A stretch of 64,000 nucleotides of DNA from Macrosoma leucophasiata (lineage: Eukaryota > Arthropoda > Insecta > Lepidoptera > Hedylidae). Position 1 is the first letter of the stretch. Every line of letters begins with the position of its first letter. The notes beneath the pieces are model-generated. The model was not told the origin of the DNA and made no database searches. It worked only from the letters and a program-made list of their open reading frames with translations. Made by a program: the position numbers and the translations under genes. Where the stretch lies: contig JAWQUS010000004.1 of the NCBI GenBank assembly GCA_036365455.1, forward strand, positions 3,479,501 through 3,543,500, in the 5' to 3' direction. This document shows positions 11,120 to 22,004 of this stretch, one piece after another.

Positions 11120-11472
11120 GAAGAAAACATTGTAAGATGCGAAACTTATCGGTCAAAGTCATACTTAACCACTTTTTAGCAACATTGTGTTGCAAATATT
11201 GAATCATTATTAAGTCAAAGTTGACCCTAAAACCTGAAAGACAGAGTTTATATTCCAATATTTCTCATAGTAGGATTCGCACACGTCCCAAGTATTTTAA
11301 AATAGGTGCTTTATAACGATGTCTTGTTGGGCATTTGATAACGAATACGTACCATTAGTATCAATGGTAAGGACAGGTATATTTTATGAGATTGTTTAGG
11401 TAATAGAAATTGCAGGGACTCCTAGTTCAACTGAGACATGCACGTAAAATGGTGAAGCTTAAGTTCTGTTAG

Positions 11473-11897
11473 AGGTTTGGCGGGAACCTTGAAAGAGGCG
11501 TATGGTGCTCTTATTTTATTTCACTTTCTTGGTGTATTTTGAGTTATATTGAATAAAATTGGTGGCTATTTGTTTGATATAGGTTTATTACAGTGCCCGT
11601 GTATAGTGAAATAGAATAACAGTGCGAAAATACGACCTTTCAGGTTGTCTCCAAAACTACATTGTAAATGTTCTGGTAAAGTAGCCATCGCTTTACTCGA
11701 ATAACTTGATTGTAACTCACTTGACTGACATATTATACTTGATAACATATATACTTGATACTTACATATTATACTTGATGACCATATTAAAATAATCTTT
11801 TACGCTGCTTATATAAATATGAAATATCGTTTTACTTGACACTGGCAATATGCGTAATAGCGATGCCATAATAACAAAAAAAAAAAGAAAAAAAAAA
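11473..11897 (+). mobile_element. Poly(A) retroposon family E, copy 1
   Basis: About 425 bp, closely similar to 57564-58002. It begins with GGTTTGGCGGGAACCTTG and ends in an interrupted A tract. No open frame spans it. Copy 2 has a clear 12 bp target duplication; here the flanks AAGTTCTGTTAGA and AAGTTGTTACTGA may be a decayed duplication. The source transcript is unknown. The edge contains an E2F-like site (TTTGGCGGGAA at 11476-11486). Confidence 0.65.
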
Positions 11898-12084
11898 GTT
11901 GTTACTGATTTTCATATACCAATGCATGTTAGTCAACAGAACAATTGCGGTATAACCATTGCAATAAGGCGGTGAAAAAAATTTACAACGCTGGATGGGC
12001 AGCAATGTCCCGCGATAAAACTACCATCACTACGGTCGCTAATTCGCCTGTCAAGCGTGGCAATTATGCCATATTCTACCCTAA

Positions 12085-12178
12085 TGACGCACATCACTAT
12101 TGTGGGCGTCTTTGGGAAAAACCTTGTCCAGCAGTCTTTCGGACGTCTTTCAGCTGGACTGATGATGACGATAAAGTA
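12085..12178 (+). repeat. LINE 3'-end fragment
   Basis: Contains TTGTCCAGCAGTCTTTCGGA and a (GAT)n-like run, matching the LINE tail type seen at 7925-8038. Weak and decayed. Confidence 0.35.
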
Positions 12179-12200
12179 TGTTAGAATAAAATATTTACTA

Positions 12201-12715
12201 TTCGTAGAACTCCCGTGACGGACCTTGCGGGCGTAAACACCACCGCATTACCTAATTTACTTACCGTTAAATGGTAGTGTCCAGCACTATCGTGTTCCGG
12301 TCAGGTGGTAATGCACGGCCTTGTAATTTCCGGCACAGAGGCATGACACCTAAGGCCTCAGGAGTGGTAACGCATCTGCATTTTGACCTTAGTCTTTGTG
12401 GGTGTATCTATAGGTTGCAGTCAACACTTATTTTTTTTTTTTTTATGTAATGAAAGTGGCAAACAAGCGTGCAGTTCACATTGATGTTAAGTGATGACTG
12501 CAGCCTATAGACACCCACACAATGACCAGAGGTCAAAATGCAAATGCGCTGCCACTCCCGAGGCATTAGGTGTTATGCCTCTGTGCCGGAAATTACAGAG
12601 CCGTACATTACCACCTGACCGAAACACGATAGTCCTGAACACTACCATTTAACGGCAAGTATATAACATCAATGTGAACTGCTTGTTTGCCACTTTTATT
12701 ACATTAAAAAAAAAC
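12201..12715 (+). repeat. SINE-like family A copy interrupted by a second copy
   Basis: The plus-strand copy runs 12201-12428, breaks inside the 3' part just after GCAGTCAACACTTA, and resumes at 12661-12715 with TAACATCAATGTGAACTGC and an A tail. The gap holds a minus-strand copy of the same family (12430-12660) with its poly(T) side at the left. This shows two successive insertions. Confidence 0.75.
12430..12660 (-). repeat. SINE-like family A, nested 5'-truncated copy
   Basis: Starts with a T-rich run (the tail) and ATGTAATGAAAGTGGCAAAC. It ends at AACGGCAAGTAT, so the 5' stem-loop is missing. It sits within another family A copy. Confidence 0.75.
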
Positions 12716-12874
12716 CGTGCAAGATCCGCTGGTAAAAGTAATTGCCAATGCCGATTATCTGTCAAATATTGTTACATCACTTGTCACCCTGGTAACTTTA
12801 ACGATGTCATAATTATGCTGGTGCAACGCATTCTGCACAACAACGGTAACATTTTGGTGCAACCGAAGTTAATT

Positions 12875-13152
12875 GTTTTATATTATTTCGCATTAACACA
12901 TGCTTGTGAAAATATATTTTATTTTTAAAGAAAAATGGAAAGAATCTATTGCATCATCTATTGCATTGCTTTATGGTAGCAGCTGCTACCATAAAGCAAT
13001 GCAATAGATGTGAAGGAAAGATTTGACAAATCGGGCAGGGCTTCAGTAGCTCAATTGGAAGAGCGGCTGGACTAGATTCCCAGTAGGTCGCGAGTTCGAG
13101 TCTCGCCTGAAGTCAAATTTTCCTTTCCATTTTTCTTTAAAAATAAAATGCA
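12875..13152 (+). mobile_element. tRNA-like module element with terminal repeat and palindrome
   Basis: The left end has the family TIR (ATATTATTTCGCATTAACAC), then TTTAAAGAAAAATGGAAAG. Next comes a perfect 56 bp palindrome (12955-13010). A tRNA-like unit follows at 13040-13113 (A box TAGCTCAATTGG, B box GTTCGAGTC, acceptor GCTTCAG/CTGAAGT). The tail CTTTCCATTTTTCTTTAA is inverted relative to the left end. The right TIR is missing beyond this point. Confidence 0.7.
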
Positions 13153-13506
13153 ACCGATGTTAGTTAGTAGTTTTCCATAATTTCTACCTCCATAGTATTA
13201 GATACAGACATGGTAAGATGACATTCAGATTATACAGGACATAAGAAAACATGGAACAACATAAGAATACACGACTTACGCGTGGAACTAAAAAGTCCGT
13301 TATATGGTTCTACTACGCCTACGTGACTAAGCTCATGCTAGACTGTAATTCTACGATAATTCTACACAATCCATAAGCAATATGCACACTGGTATAAAAA
13401 GGTATACGTTACTTCATTACTATACTTTAGTAGTGTGTACGGTCGCGACGATAACTAAAGATGCGTTTACAATGTAGAAAAAAAAAAGAATATGTTTGAA
13501 GGTTTT

Positions 13507-13672
13507 TACTGGTAGTAGAGCTCCAGCATCGAAGCACGTCGTACCATCACATTACCTTAAAACTAAATGGTAGTGTTCAGCACTATCTTGTTCCGGTTAG
13601 ATGGTAAAATATGGCTCCGTAATAAATATCAAGGAGGTAGCAATAACTTAGGCCTAAGGGATGATAAATTAT
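13507..13672 (+). repeat. SINE-like family A, 3'-incomplete copy
   Basis: Begins with TACTGGTAGTAGAGCTCC and contains AAATGGTAGTGTTCAGCAC. Similarity fades after AATAACTTAGGCCTAAGGG. The stem-loop pairing is largely lost. Confidence 0.6.
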
Positions 13673-13829
13673 CGTCTATATTCTTTAATGACTTCTAAAA
13701 TTTTAATGGTATTTTTTTTTTTTATGATTTTGCAATCCTTACTTGTGTCGTGGTAATTAAGCCATATATGTAGTAAGAACACTTTTTAATACCCCATTTT
13801 AATTCAAAGTGGCTCCGCTCCTACTTTTA

Positions 13830-14005
13830 AAATTTACGTATTTCATAAAAATATTACTTTGGTGATGGATTTACGTGTGTATCAAATTTCAACTAAGGAG
13901 TCCCAGTACTTTAAGAAAAAATCAGTTGTGACAGATGGACAGACAGACGCAAGAGTGATCTTATAAGGGTTTCGTTTTTTTCCTTTTGAGGTACGGAACC
14001 ATCAA
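13830..14005 (-). repeat. Family F fragment
   Basis: Contains GATGGACAGACAGACGCAAG, ATCTTATAAGGGTTTCG and GAGGTACGGAACC, the reverse complement of the 5' end of the element at 4759-5387. Confidence 0.45.
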
Positions 14006-14348
14006 AACATGGGAATGTATAGTGCTTCAAAACCGCTTTATGATTACAATAAATCCTGTATTTCATTACACGTGGCATAGAGATCAATATGTATCTATTT
14101 ATTGCTTTCCCATTTTTTGTAAGATTTCCAGGTTTTCAGATGCTATTCCCGAAATTTGGTAATATGCCCAGAGATGTTTATCGGCTCGTCACCTACATAC
14201 ATGGGATATAACTATCTCTAGAGAATCGTAAATGTTTATAATACCCGTAGGTTGACTGGTAAAGAATGCTTTCTAGCATTAAGTCCGCCTCATGTACTTC
14301 ATTTGTGCAGAAAGTTTAAGTAAATAAATAAATAAATAATAATAATAT

Positions 14349-14631
14349 TACTGGTGGTAGAGTTTCAGTGTCGGAGCTGGCGGGCGTAGGCACTACCGCA
14401 TTTCTTCTATCTACCGCCAAATGGTTGTGTTCAGCACTATTGTGTTCCGGTTAGATGATAATGTATAGCCCCGTAATAACTATCACAGAGACATAACAAC
14501 GTACGTCTCAGGGTTGGCAATGTATCTGCGTTTTGACCTCTGGTTTTTGTGTAGACGTCTATAAGCTGCAGTCATCACTCAATGTGAGCTGCATGCTTGT
14601 TTAACACCTTCTTTACATAAATAAATATATA
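14349..14631 (+). repeat. SINE-like family A, diverged subfamily
   Basis: Near full length, from TACTGGTGGTAGAG to TTTACATAAATAAATA. It uses the variant block CCCCGTAATAACTATCACAG and ACCTCTGGTTTTTGTG, shared with the copies at 6795 and 57192, so there are at least two subfamilies. Confidence 0.7.
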
Positions 14632-14676
14632 TATGCTTGATGAATTTGCCTCGGCCAAATTCTGTTGCATCATCAT

Positions 14677-14845
14677 TACTGGTCTTCGCGCGCACTATTC
14701 GCGCGACGTGGATGCAGCACCGGGGCATCCCCCTCTGCTGCAGCTTCTTCTGCCCTGCGGCTACAGGACGGCGTTTGGCACCCCCTTGGGGGCTGTGGTG
14801 GAGGAGGTGGGCACCATGGACTGCATGTGCTCTTAAAGATTCTTA
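14677..14845 (+). repeat. GC-rich repeat family G, copy 1
   Basis: A GC-rich island with CGCGCGCACTATTCGCGCGA, CTGCAGCTTCTTCTGCCCTG and GGCGTTTGGCACCCCC. Relatives lie at 40030-40335 and 56445-56590 (both minus). Overlapping open frames in several phases reflect GC-richness, not a gene. Confidence 0.5.
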
Positions 14846-15111
14846 AGCTCACAACTATTGCTGCCAATATTGAATAATAATAATATCACAGGAGCTGCGC
14901 CTTTACATGGTTCCTATTCAATAGAAGTGACTCAGAATATTTTTTCCTGCGACCAACAATGAATCAAAGGTACGCGGTAAAATGAATATTTAATATGCTT
15001 CAGTTGAAACATTTGATAATGTGTTTCTAACAAAGAATCGTAAAACCTTTCTGCACTCATCAGTAATTGAAATAAAGACATTGCGATGTCTTTTGATCAG
15101 TGGTAGTAGTT

Positions 15112-15227
15112 TACTGGTGGTGGAGCTCTAGTGACGGAGCTCGTAGGTGTAGGTACCACCGCATTACCTAAATTACTTGCCAACTTGCCATCGAGTTCCG
15201 GTCCTGCTCTGGCCCCTGTAATTTCCA
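15112..15227 (+). repeat. SINE-like family A, 5' fragment
   Basis: Only the 5' stem-loop and following block are present (TACTGGTGGTGGAGCTC to CCCCTGTAATTTCC), with an internal deletion in the AAATGG region. Confidence 0.6.
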
Positions 15228-15930
15228 TTTTTACAAAATTGAAAAAAAAATAACAAAAACGGCGAAATGTTTGCTTTAAGTGTATATAATATTTAAGTGC
15301 TTACAAAATTTTTACCACTCCTACTTATCTTTTCGCCGTGCATGTCATCGCACCGTTCTCACAAATTCTTTAGTCAACGCGGAGTGTTGTAATAACAGTT
15401 TACACCATATTTAAATTTTTATTTTTCCCATATTCAAAAGCACAAAATACAGAAAAATAAGTTGAATAGAATATTGTCGAAGCGCAGTGTGTACGCGTCC
15501 TCCATGCGCGTGCGCAGCTGCGATGCTACCGGTTCTCTAACTCCTTGCGTCGATCGAGACGCATTATGGCGTTCTTATTAGCCTCGCCTCTCGTGATTGT
15601 CCGAAGTTTATTCAGTTTTCATTACGAAATGTGATATTAAAAGAATAGTCTTATACTCGTATTTAATTTATAAGATTATCACTATTATCAAGTGAAAATG
15701 TAGGATTAATAGACAACTAATAAACAGCATATTATTAAGCTGAAACTGTACAAGTAACCCGTAGACTGTGTGTTTTGAAATGTTATACAACAATATGATT
15801 TAATAAAAATTAAAATAAACTAAATAAAACAAATATACAAAAATTAACACAGATATTTCTCTAGGCACAATTTGGCATTTTACTAGAAGATCAAATTGTG
15901 AGCAGACTGCTTATTCGAAGATAGATTGTT
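15228..15930. other. Intergenic with a GC-rich pocket
   Basis: Mostly AT-rich. The pocket at 15480-15610 is CpG-containing and includes TGCGCGTGCGCA at 15505-15516, close to the NRF-1/Erect wing palindrome. No coding frame. Confidence 0.35.
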
Positions 15931-16106
15931 TTTTTTTTCTGTAATAAAAGTGGCAAACAAGCATGGAGTTCACATTGATGTTAAGTAATGACTGCAGCCT
16001 ATAGACAAGCACACAATGACCAGAGGTCAAAATGCAGATGCGCTGCCACTCCTGAGACATTAGGTGTTGTGCCTCTGTTTCGGAAATTACAGGCCGTACA
16101 TTATGA
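15931..16106 (-). repeat. SINE-like family A, 5'-truncated
   Basis: Reads from a T-rich start through GTGGCAAACAAGCATGG and GACTGCAGCCTATAGAC to CGGAAATTACAGGCCGTAC, then stops. Confidence 0.7.
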
Positions 16107-17600
16107 TACGCGATACGATATATATTGTTATATTATTTGTTGGGTAATATTGTACATAACAAAAATATTAATTATGCAAAAAACATTTTTGTATTAAATT
16201 GAGGAAGGAAATACTGCTGGAGTATTATTGATTTTGGAAGCCTTCGTTACATTATTTATTGAAGATGGAAGCCTACAAAAACTAGTAAGAAAGAAAGGTG
16301 AGAATATAAAATAAGTCTAAAGCATTGGAGGAGATCTTAGTCCAGCACATACACAGTTACATAGTTACATTTTTCGGATGAAAATGACGATGATGATGAT
16401 GCAGAAAATTGCAACGTACTTTCACTAAATCTAAATAAGTAGACAAGTGTAAATTTTATTATTCCTGTAGTTAACCACACTCAAACCACACTATTATAAA
16501 ATCACATTATATCGTAAGCTGTAATGTATCACATTATATCCAAATCATACTTAGGACATAGAATAAAGAATTATTGAATAATACAGTACACACAAAGAAA
16601 ACCTAGATTTGTTTGAATAATGCATAACCCGCATAAGTCTAGCTCGCTAGGTACGTACAAGCGATTCTAAATTTAAATATCATCGTGCGAGCGAGACGGG
16701 TGATGTACTCTTGCGCATCACGGATCGTATACAGTTTGGAGTGGTCAGTTTATAGCTCTGATTTAAAAGAGATTCTTCTTAAATCTGGAAAGTGACGTTA
16801 GACAGATTTAGTGCTTGAGATTAGCTGCTTGTATGAAAGCTTCTCTTCTCTCTCAGTCTTGATAAATAGATGAAGGTACAAGCATATGATTCGACAGATA
16901 CGCTGTATCCCAGGTGGTGAGACTATTGACATTTCCGAGTACATTACCAAACACCAAGAGTGGTGTTGGGAAACTTTTGAATAAATAAAATAAAAAAATG
17001 ATCTAAGAAGACATTACCTCTTTAGCTCGAGTAAAAATATGTGAAGAAGGTCTCAGGATAGACAACGCATATAGATTTTCTTTACATATTTGCTACAGAA
17101 TTTACTTACTACTAATTTCACCTAAATGCTGGTTTGCCATAAAATTTATTACTTACTAAAATAGCTACAGTGCTCACTATATTTGTAAATAAATACCCAG
17201 GATCTCTAAAATAAGAAATTTCGGACCGAGCTTATAATTATTAAAGAAGCGCATCCACTTGTCGTAGCTGTGCATGCGCACCTCCTCCCCACTCCCCTCC
17301 TACGCTGCCCGCGTGCGTAAACGTGACCCCAGCACTGAACTCTAGCTACGACGGTTTGTTTTTTTTTTGTTTTATTTCACTCCGTGTTGATTCTGCCGAT
17401 TGTATTGACTTTTGTTGAGCTCGGACATTTGTATGCGTTGTAACGTTTGATAGTTCTTTATTTGTATGTTGCAATGTTGTATGGAAATGGTTCGGTGCCG
17501 TTATTTTTTAAATGTTGAGATGTGATACAACATCTTTGTTTTATTTTGAATGTAAGAGAAATTCTTATCACCCTCTTTTCAGTTGATGTTTTTATGTAAA
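16107..17600. other. Intergenic with a possible promoter-like GC pocket
   Basis: No coding feature recognised. At 16925-16975 there is a short family C fragment. A GC-rich, pyrimidine-biased pocket at 17225-17345 holds TGTGCATGCGCA (17269-17280), one mismatch from the NRF-1 consensus. It lies 1.1 kb upstream of the gene at 18373 and could mark a distal promoter, but this is inference. Confidence 0.35.
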
Positions 17601-17603
17601 GAT

Positions 17604-17766
17604 GGTCCTGTAATTGCTGTCACAGAGGCATAACACCTTAGGCGTCAGGAGTGGTAACGCATCTACATCTTGACCTTGGTCTTTGTGTGGATGTCTATAG
17701 GCTGCAGTCATCCCTTTACATCAATGTGAACTGCATGCTTGTTCACCACTTCCATTACATAAAAAA
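17604..17766 (+). repeat. SINE-like family A, 5'-truncated
   Basis: Starts at GTCCTGTAATTGCTGTCAC and runs through the 3' end CATTACATAAAAAA. It sits between the 17.3 kb GC pocket and the gene start. Confidence 0.7.
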
Positions 17767-18372
17767 GGCACAATTATTATCTTTATGCTTGCATTTCTAC
17801 GAAACTCTAAACACGTAGTGTATTCACGTACTCATACATTTGTGCACACATTATAAAATTGCCCAAAAATGTATTTTATTTTAGTATTTGTTGTTTTTTT
17901 TATTTAAATTACGAAACGGGCGAACTTTTTGGCCATCCATGCGGTACATTTTACGGTTTTTGTGTCACAGACGTCACAGTACAAACATGCTAATCGATAC
18001 ATGGCCTAACAGTAAAATAATGCAATTTATTTGGTAGACATGACGTGTTTTTGATTAACAATGACGTTTTGACAAGCATCCATATGGCCTAATTTGTCAA
18101 AATATTGAAGCTATTTTCGGAACAAATTGGAGAAATTTATAGTGTTTTTGAACTAATTGGACAAATAATGCACTCTTCGGTTACTAATACTTGGAAACAT
18201 TATATAGATTGTTGTATTGATAGATAAAAAAGATACAAAATATGACATTAGGTATTACATCACAGAAGTTGTAGGTGTGTATTTTAAAATATTTTCATCA
18301 TCTTATTAGATATTACTTATTGTCGGGCAGTCAGTTAATTCATTTCACCTTTTCAGTAAACAATAAATAACC
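17767..18372. promoter_or_regulatory. Upstream region of the 18.4 kb gene
   Basis: Contains no repeat I recognise. An initiator-like GTCAGTTA lies at about 18329-18337. A pyrimidine tract ending in CAG at 18354-18356 (CACCTTTTCAG) could be a 3' splice site for a 5' UTR intron. Transcript data would be needed to choose between a short unspliced leader and a distal first exon. Confidence 0.3.
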
Positions 18373-19665
18373 ATGGAGCAAATATTTATGATTGAAGTAT
18401 TTGTCAAAAAGATAATCCTTAAAATTGAACCTCCCGAAAAAGATGAGTACGAGCTGAAAATGGAAGCAGAACAAAGAAAGAGAGAGGCCGAAGCCTTAGC
18501 TGCTGCAGAAGCTGCAATGAAAGGCAAAAAAGGAAAAGCAGCAAAACCAAAGGGGAAAGGCAAGGGCAAGAAAGGCAAAGAACCTCCGATGCCTTCAGAA
18601 GAAGAAATGAAATTCATGCAAACTTGTACAATGCAAATGTCTTGTTTACCACTTTTTGACTTTTATGTAGCACATGACAATTTTGTTGCTCCAGAACCCC
18701 CTCCACCGCCCGGAAAAAAGGGCAAGAAACCACCAAAGTCCAAAGGTAAGAAAGGCAAAGGACCGGCCCCACCAAAACTCATTTTGCCATCTGAACCACT
18801 ACCTCAACCTCCTTATTTTGGTGTTGGAAACTCTATCATGTTTTTGTCAAGGCCTTCAAAGCTAGAAGAAGTTTTGAGAAAAACGCCTGTTTACATCACA
18901 GTATGGAACAGAGACCAAGAAATGAATTGTGTTGGTTTTTGTATAATAGAATGGCATGAATCGTTTTTCACTTGCCTTCAAAAAGCAGGGGATATGAACC
19001 CTGTTAATATGGATCAAGCTGAATACAGGGATACGACTAAGCCTGAAATGGTAACAAATACAGTCGAACTAACAAGGCCACTTCAATGCGAGGAAGATTT
19101 GAAATCGTCTGGTGAAATTGAGTTTTTTATAAGATTATCTTGTCTAGGCAATAGAGTTATAAGTTATTTTGTTGCATTGCCAGAAATGGAGCGATTGCCG
19201 GGGAGAAAATATCTTTCTGATGATTTGAAATTAAAAGATGTAGAGGTAGTTAGACATTGGGAAGGGACTGCAATAGAATCTGTGCCACCTGTAGCATACT
19301 TTTTTGGAGCTCCTGATATTACAAGAGAACCTATTCGTCCTGCAGAAGAGCCTAAAGTGTATGATGATTTTGTTGCCCCATTCACGTCTAGTGAATTAGC
19401 AATCTTAGCCATGGGTTTCCCAAAAGGTCCTTGTGGTGGTACTAATTGCCCAAAGAGAATGGACTACAGAGGCAGTCAACATCAATTTATTCACGGAGAA
19501 ACTATTAAAGGTAAATACAACCACGGACAATTCGTTAACAAAAGGGATGTTCACGGGCCTTGTGGTAGATTAGACTGTCCTTTAGCCAAGAAAGTTAGAT
19601 CATATCTTTGTTCTGAAGGTAGTTACAAGCCCTGCAAGAAACCTTGTTGTAAAGATTACTATTAA
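18373..19665 (+). CDS. Conserved single-exon protein, tentatively DUF4497/MAP10-like, with Cys-rich tail
   Basis: The frame encodes 430 residues. The chosen ATG has a good context (AACCATGGA) and is the first ATG after the likely splice acceptor. Visible layout: a short hydrophobic strand segment (1-19), an Ala/Glu-rich helix (25-50), a Lys/Gly linker (50-70), a conserved block LPLFDFYVAHDNFVAPE (92-108), a second Lys/Gly linker (114-130), a beta-rich core (145-265, with GVGNSIMFLSRP and IEFFIRLSCLG), and a Cys-rich tail. The tail has two copies of GPCGxxxCP (352-360 and 395-403) and ends PCKKPCC. The core plus the N-terminal strand resembles DUF4497 proteins such as the microtubule-associated MAP10, which suggests a cytoskeletal or axonemal role. 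That is a weak match from memory. No signal peptide or membrane span is seen. Real coding status is supported by length, biased composition and conserved-looking motifs in AT-rich surroundings. Confidence 0.85.
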   Translation: MEQIFMIEVFVKKIILKIEPPEKDEYELKMEAEQRKREAEALAAAEAAMKGKKGKAAKPKGKGKGKKGKEPPMPSEEEMKFMQTCTMQMSCLPLFDFYVAHDNFVAPEPPPPPGKKGKKPPKSKGKKGKGPAPPKLILPSEPLPQPPYFGVGNSIMFLSRPSKLEEVLRKTPVYITVWNRDQEMNCVGFCIIEWHESFFTCLQKAGDMNPVNMDQAEYRDTTKPEMVTNTVELTRPLQCEEDLKSSGEIEFFIRLSCLGNRVISYFVALPEMERLPGRKYLSDDLKLKDVEVVRHWEGTAIESVPPVAYFFGAPDITREPIRPAEEPKVYDDFVAPFTSSELAILAMGFPKGPCGGTNCPKRMDYRGSQHQFIHGETIKGKYNHGQFVNKRDVHGPCGRLDCPLAKKVRSYLCSEGSYKPCKKPCCKDYY

Positions 19666-19722
19666 AAACTGAAAGGATGATAATTTGGTTTAGTTTTGAA
19701 AATTATTGTCGTAAATCAAGAC

Positions 19723-19728
19723 AATAAA
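19723..19728 (+). terminator. Poly(A) signal AATAAA
   Basis: Canonical hexamer 58 bases after the stop codon of the 430-residue gene. It is the first one downstream and fits a short 3' UTR. Confidence 0.6.
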
Positions 19729-19739
19729 TATGAACAATG

Positions 19740-22003
19740 GACTTTCTCTTTCTAAAGTAAGTTAAAACGGGTCAATGTTTTAATGAAATGGAATATATGC
19801 GAGTTGTGAATCATACAGGTAATAATGGAATTAACGCATCGTTTAGCAAGCGATACATTACAATGTGAGTCGACACATGACTACTAGGTGTGTTGTTTGT
19901 AACTCACAATTTTACATAAATATACTCAGCTTTGAAAATTTTTCAACATATTTTTGTCTGTCTGCTAATGACGGTATCTAAAAAGTATTTCAAATATATG
20001 GATCATGAAATTCCAGATTGAATCCTGTTTTCTATTCAGAAGGTTTAATTATTTTTGAGTGATTTTTCAACTACATAATTATGGTATCAAAATTTTAAAA
20101 CAAAGTATCTTCAGAACATTTTTAATAAATATTGAACTTTACTTAAATACACCTTTATTTTACTCTAAAGATTAATGTGCTTACAATATATTGTTTAAAT
20201 AATTGAAGAGTTTGTTTATCACCTCCAGATGAGACTGCACGTAAGGCAAGTAATTTTCAATTTAATACACGAACTATTAAGTACGTTTATCCTATGAAAA
20301 TATGAGTCCTCAAGGTTTAAGAGCAATAACCTTATATCGTAGCTCCAATAATTCTGAGAAATAATCATAAAACAAATGCAAAGAGAAAACGAAAATTCCG
20401 AGAAGTGCATTTGCGATATGCGATTAACTAAGTGAAGTCTCCATTCCCTTGGCCCACATAGCGTGTCAAGTTGAAAAATAAACTCGCTGTTAACAAAACT
20501 GAAATTGAGCTTAATGACGTTGATATTATGGTTTATTATGACGGTATTGCTAAAGTTGTAGCTGAACAAAATAATTGTAATCATTATCATCATTTTGACA
20601 CTTGTAATTTACGCGTTACGCCCTGTAAGTCTGAATTGAAATCAGGACTCTTAAAGGATCTTACAGTTTCAAATGGTATTGTCTTTCATGACATAAATGT
20701 TTGCTGGACCGTTCATCAAAACGATTTAGTTTTTTTACTGCTGGGAAATTCCGTAAATAAACTCAATATTGTTTTAACACACTATTGTTTTTCTTGGACA
20801 CAATATTTTTATCCAGTCAACTTTTTGTGATTTTTTTGATTACATCAATTTACTTAGCTTTTTGTTGAAAAGGAAAGATGACTTCAGGCAGATCAAACCA
20901 CTAGATAAAAGGCGTTGAAAGGATGATGGAAAGATTTGAACAAAAAAGATTCAACGTCAAACAGCTATGGACTACATTTGGGAAACCTAAAGAATATCTT
21001 CCGATGTTATTAAAAACCTTAGTCAAAACATTTGTTGAATCTTAAGTCAGCACTTTAATACTATATTTGCCGCTATATTAACCTATATTAACCTAACATC
21101 ACTAAATTTAAGCTTTTTATTTCAGTTAGGTAAAAATTTGTAAAAAATATTTTTACCTAACTGAAATAAAAAGTTTTGGGTCTTCATCATAATTTTAAAG
21201 CAATCTCTATATGATGAGCCTGTTATGCGGTGAATCAACCGATTTAATTTAGATCCGATTAACAGCTACCACCTCTCCTGTTTTCAAATAATGTACTGAT
21301 ATCAACACGTATATCATCCTACCGTAACAGAAGTATAGTTTACAGCTACGTCACTACCTACCCTGTAAGAATTAATGCACATCGAGTTTAGGAAAGAGAC
21401 CATCGGCTAGCTTCGACTTCGTAGAGCGTCATCTCTGGTGCACACTGCCTACTTAAGTACTGATAGTGCGGTATTGATCAAAATTTGATCAAGATGGTTG
21501 ACATCGACTACATAGGTAAGAAAGAAGCGTGCGAAAAAGATAACGCCCTACAGAGACGAAATTAGACGAAGTCTTTTTCCTAAAGTCGATGTTCCATATT
21601 TCTTGCCGAGGACTGTATGTTGTATGTTGATATTCGTAACAAACCAAGGAAATATAGTCACGAGTTACATTATGATAATTTATACAATATTATGATATAG
21701 AAGCAGGTTTACAATTAAGTTAATTGCATTTAAATTGATTCATACTGCATCGTACGTGTAATGCGATATGCAAGGTCCTTTTCATAGGTGCGTTTATTTT
21801 TTTTTAAATGAGCTAATATATCTTGGAGGATTTCATTTTTATGTCATCATAATGGTGAATGTAAGTAAAAAATGAAAATGTAAGTAGGTACAGATTGTTT
21901 TTAAGGTTTCGTACCTCAAAAGGGAAAAGGCAGGACCATTATAAGATCACTGCCATTAAAAAGCACAGTGTAACAGATTGAACATTAGTAAGTAAAAATT
22001 TGG
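19740..22003. other. Intergenic, mostly unrecognised
   Basis: AT-rich. An open stretch at 20462-20830 (+) has no ATG near its start and no known motif. A 25 bp perfect inverted repeat lies at 21113-21173. A short family F fragment (GGTTTCGTACCTCAAAAGG) is near 21900. A segment at 21400-21440 belongs to a dispersed repeat also found at 47170-47220 and 57470-57560. Confidence 0.4.
21113..21173. repeat. Perfect 25 bp inverted repeat (hairpin)
   Basis: Arms 21113-21137 and 21149-21173 are exact reverse complements around an 11 nt spacer. The arm contains TTTCAGTTAGGTAAAAAT. It could be a MITE remnant or a small hairpin RNA. Confidence 0.8.
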
Positions 22004-22004
22004 T

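Noticed and set aside
14633..14877. Four overlapping open frames
   Set aside because: They result from the GC-rich repeat G, which recurs at 40 and 56 kb.
20219..20593. 124-codon open frame on minus
   Set aside because: Low-complexity start (MMIMITIILF), no motif, and overlaps an equally long frame on plus.
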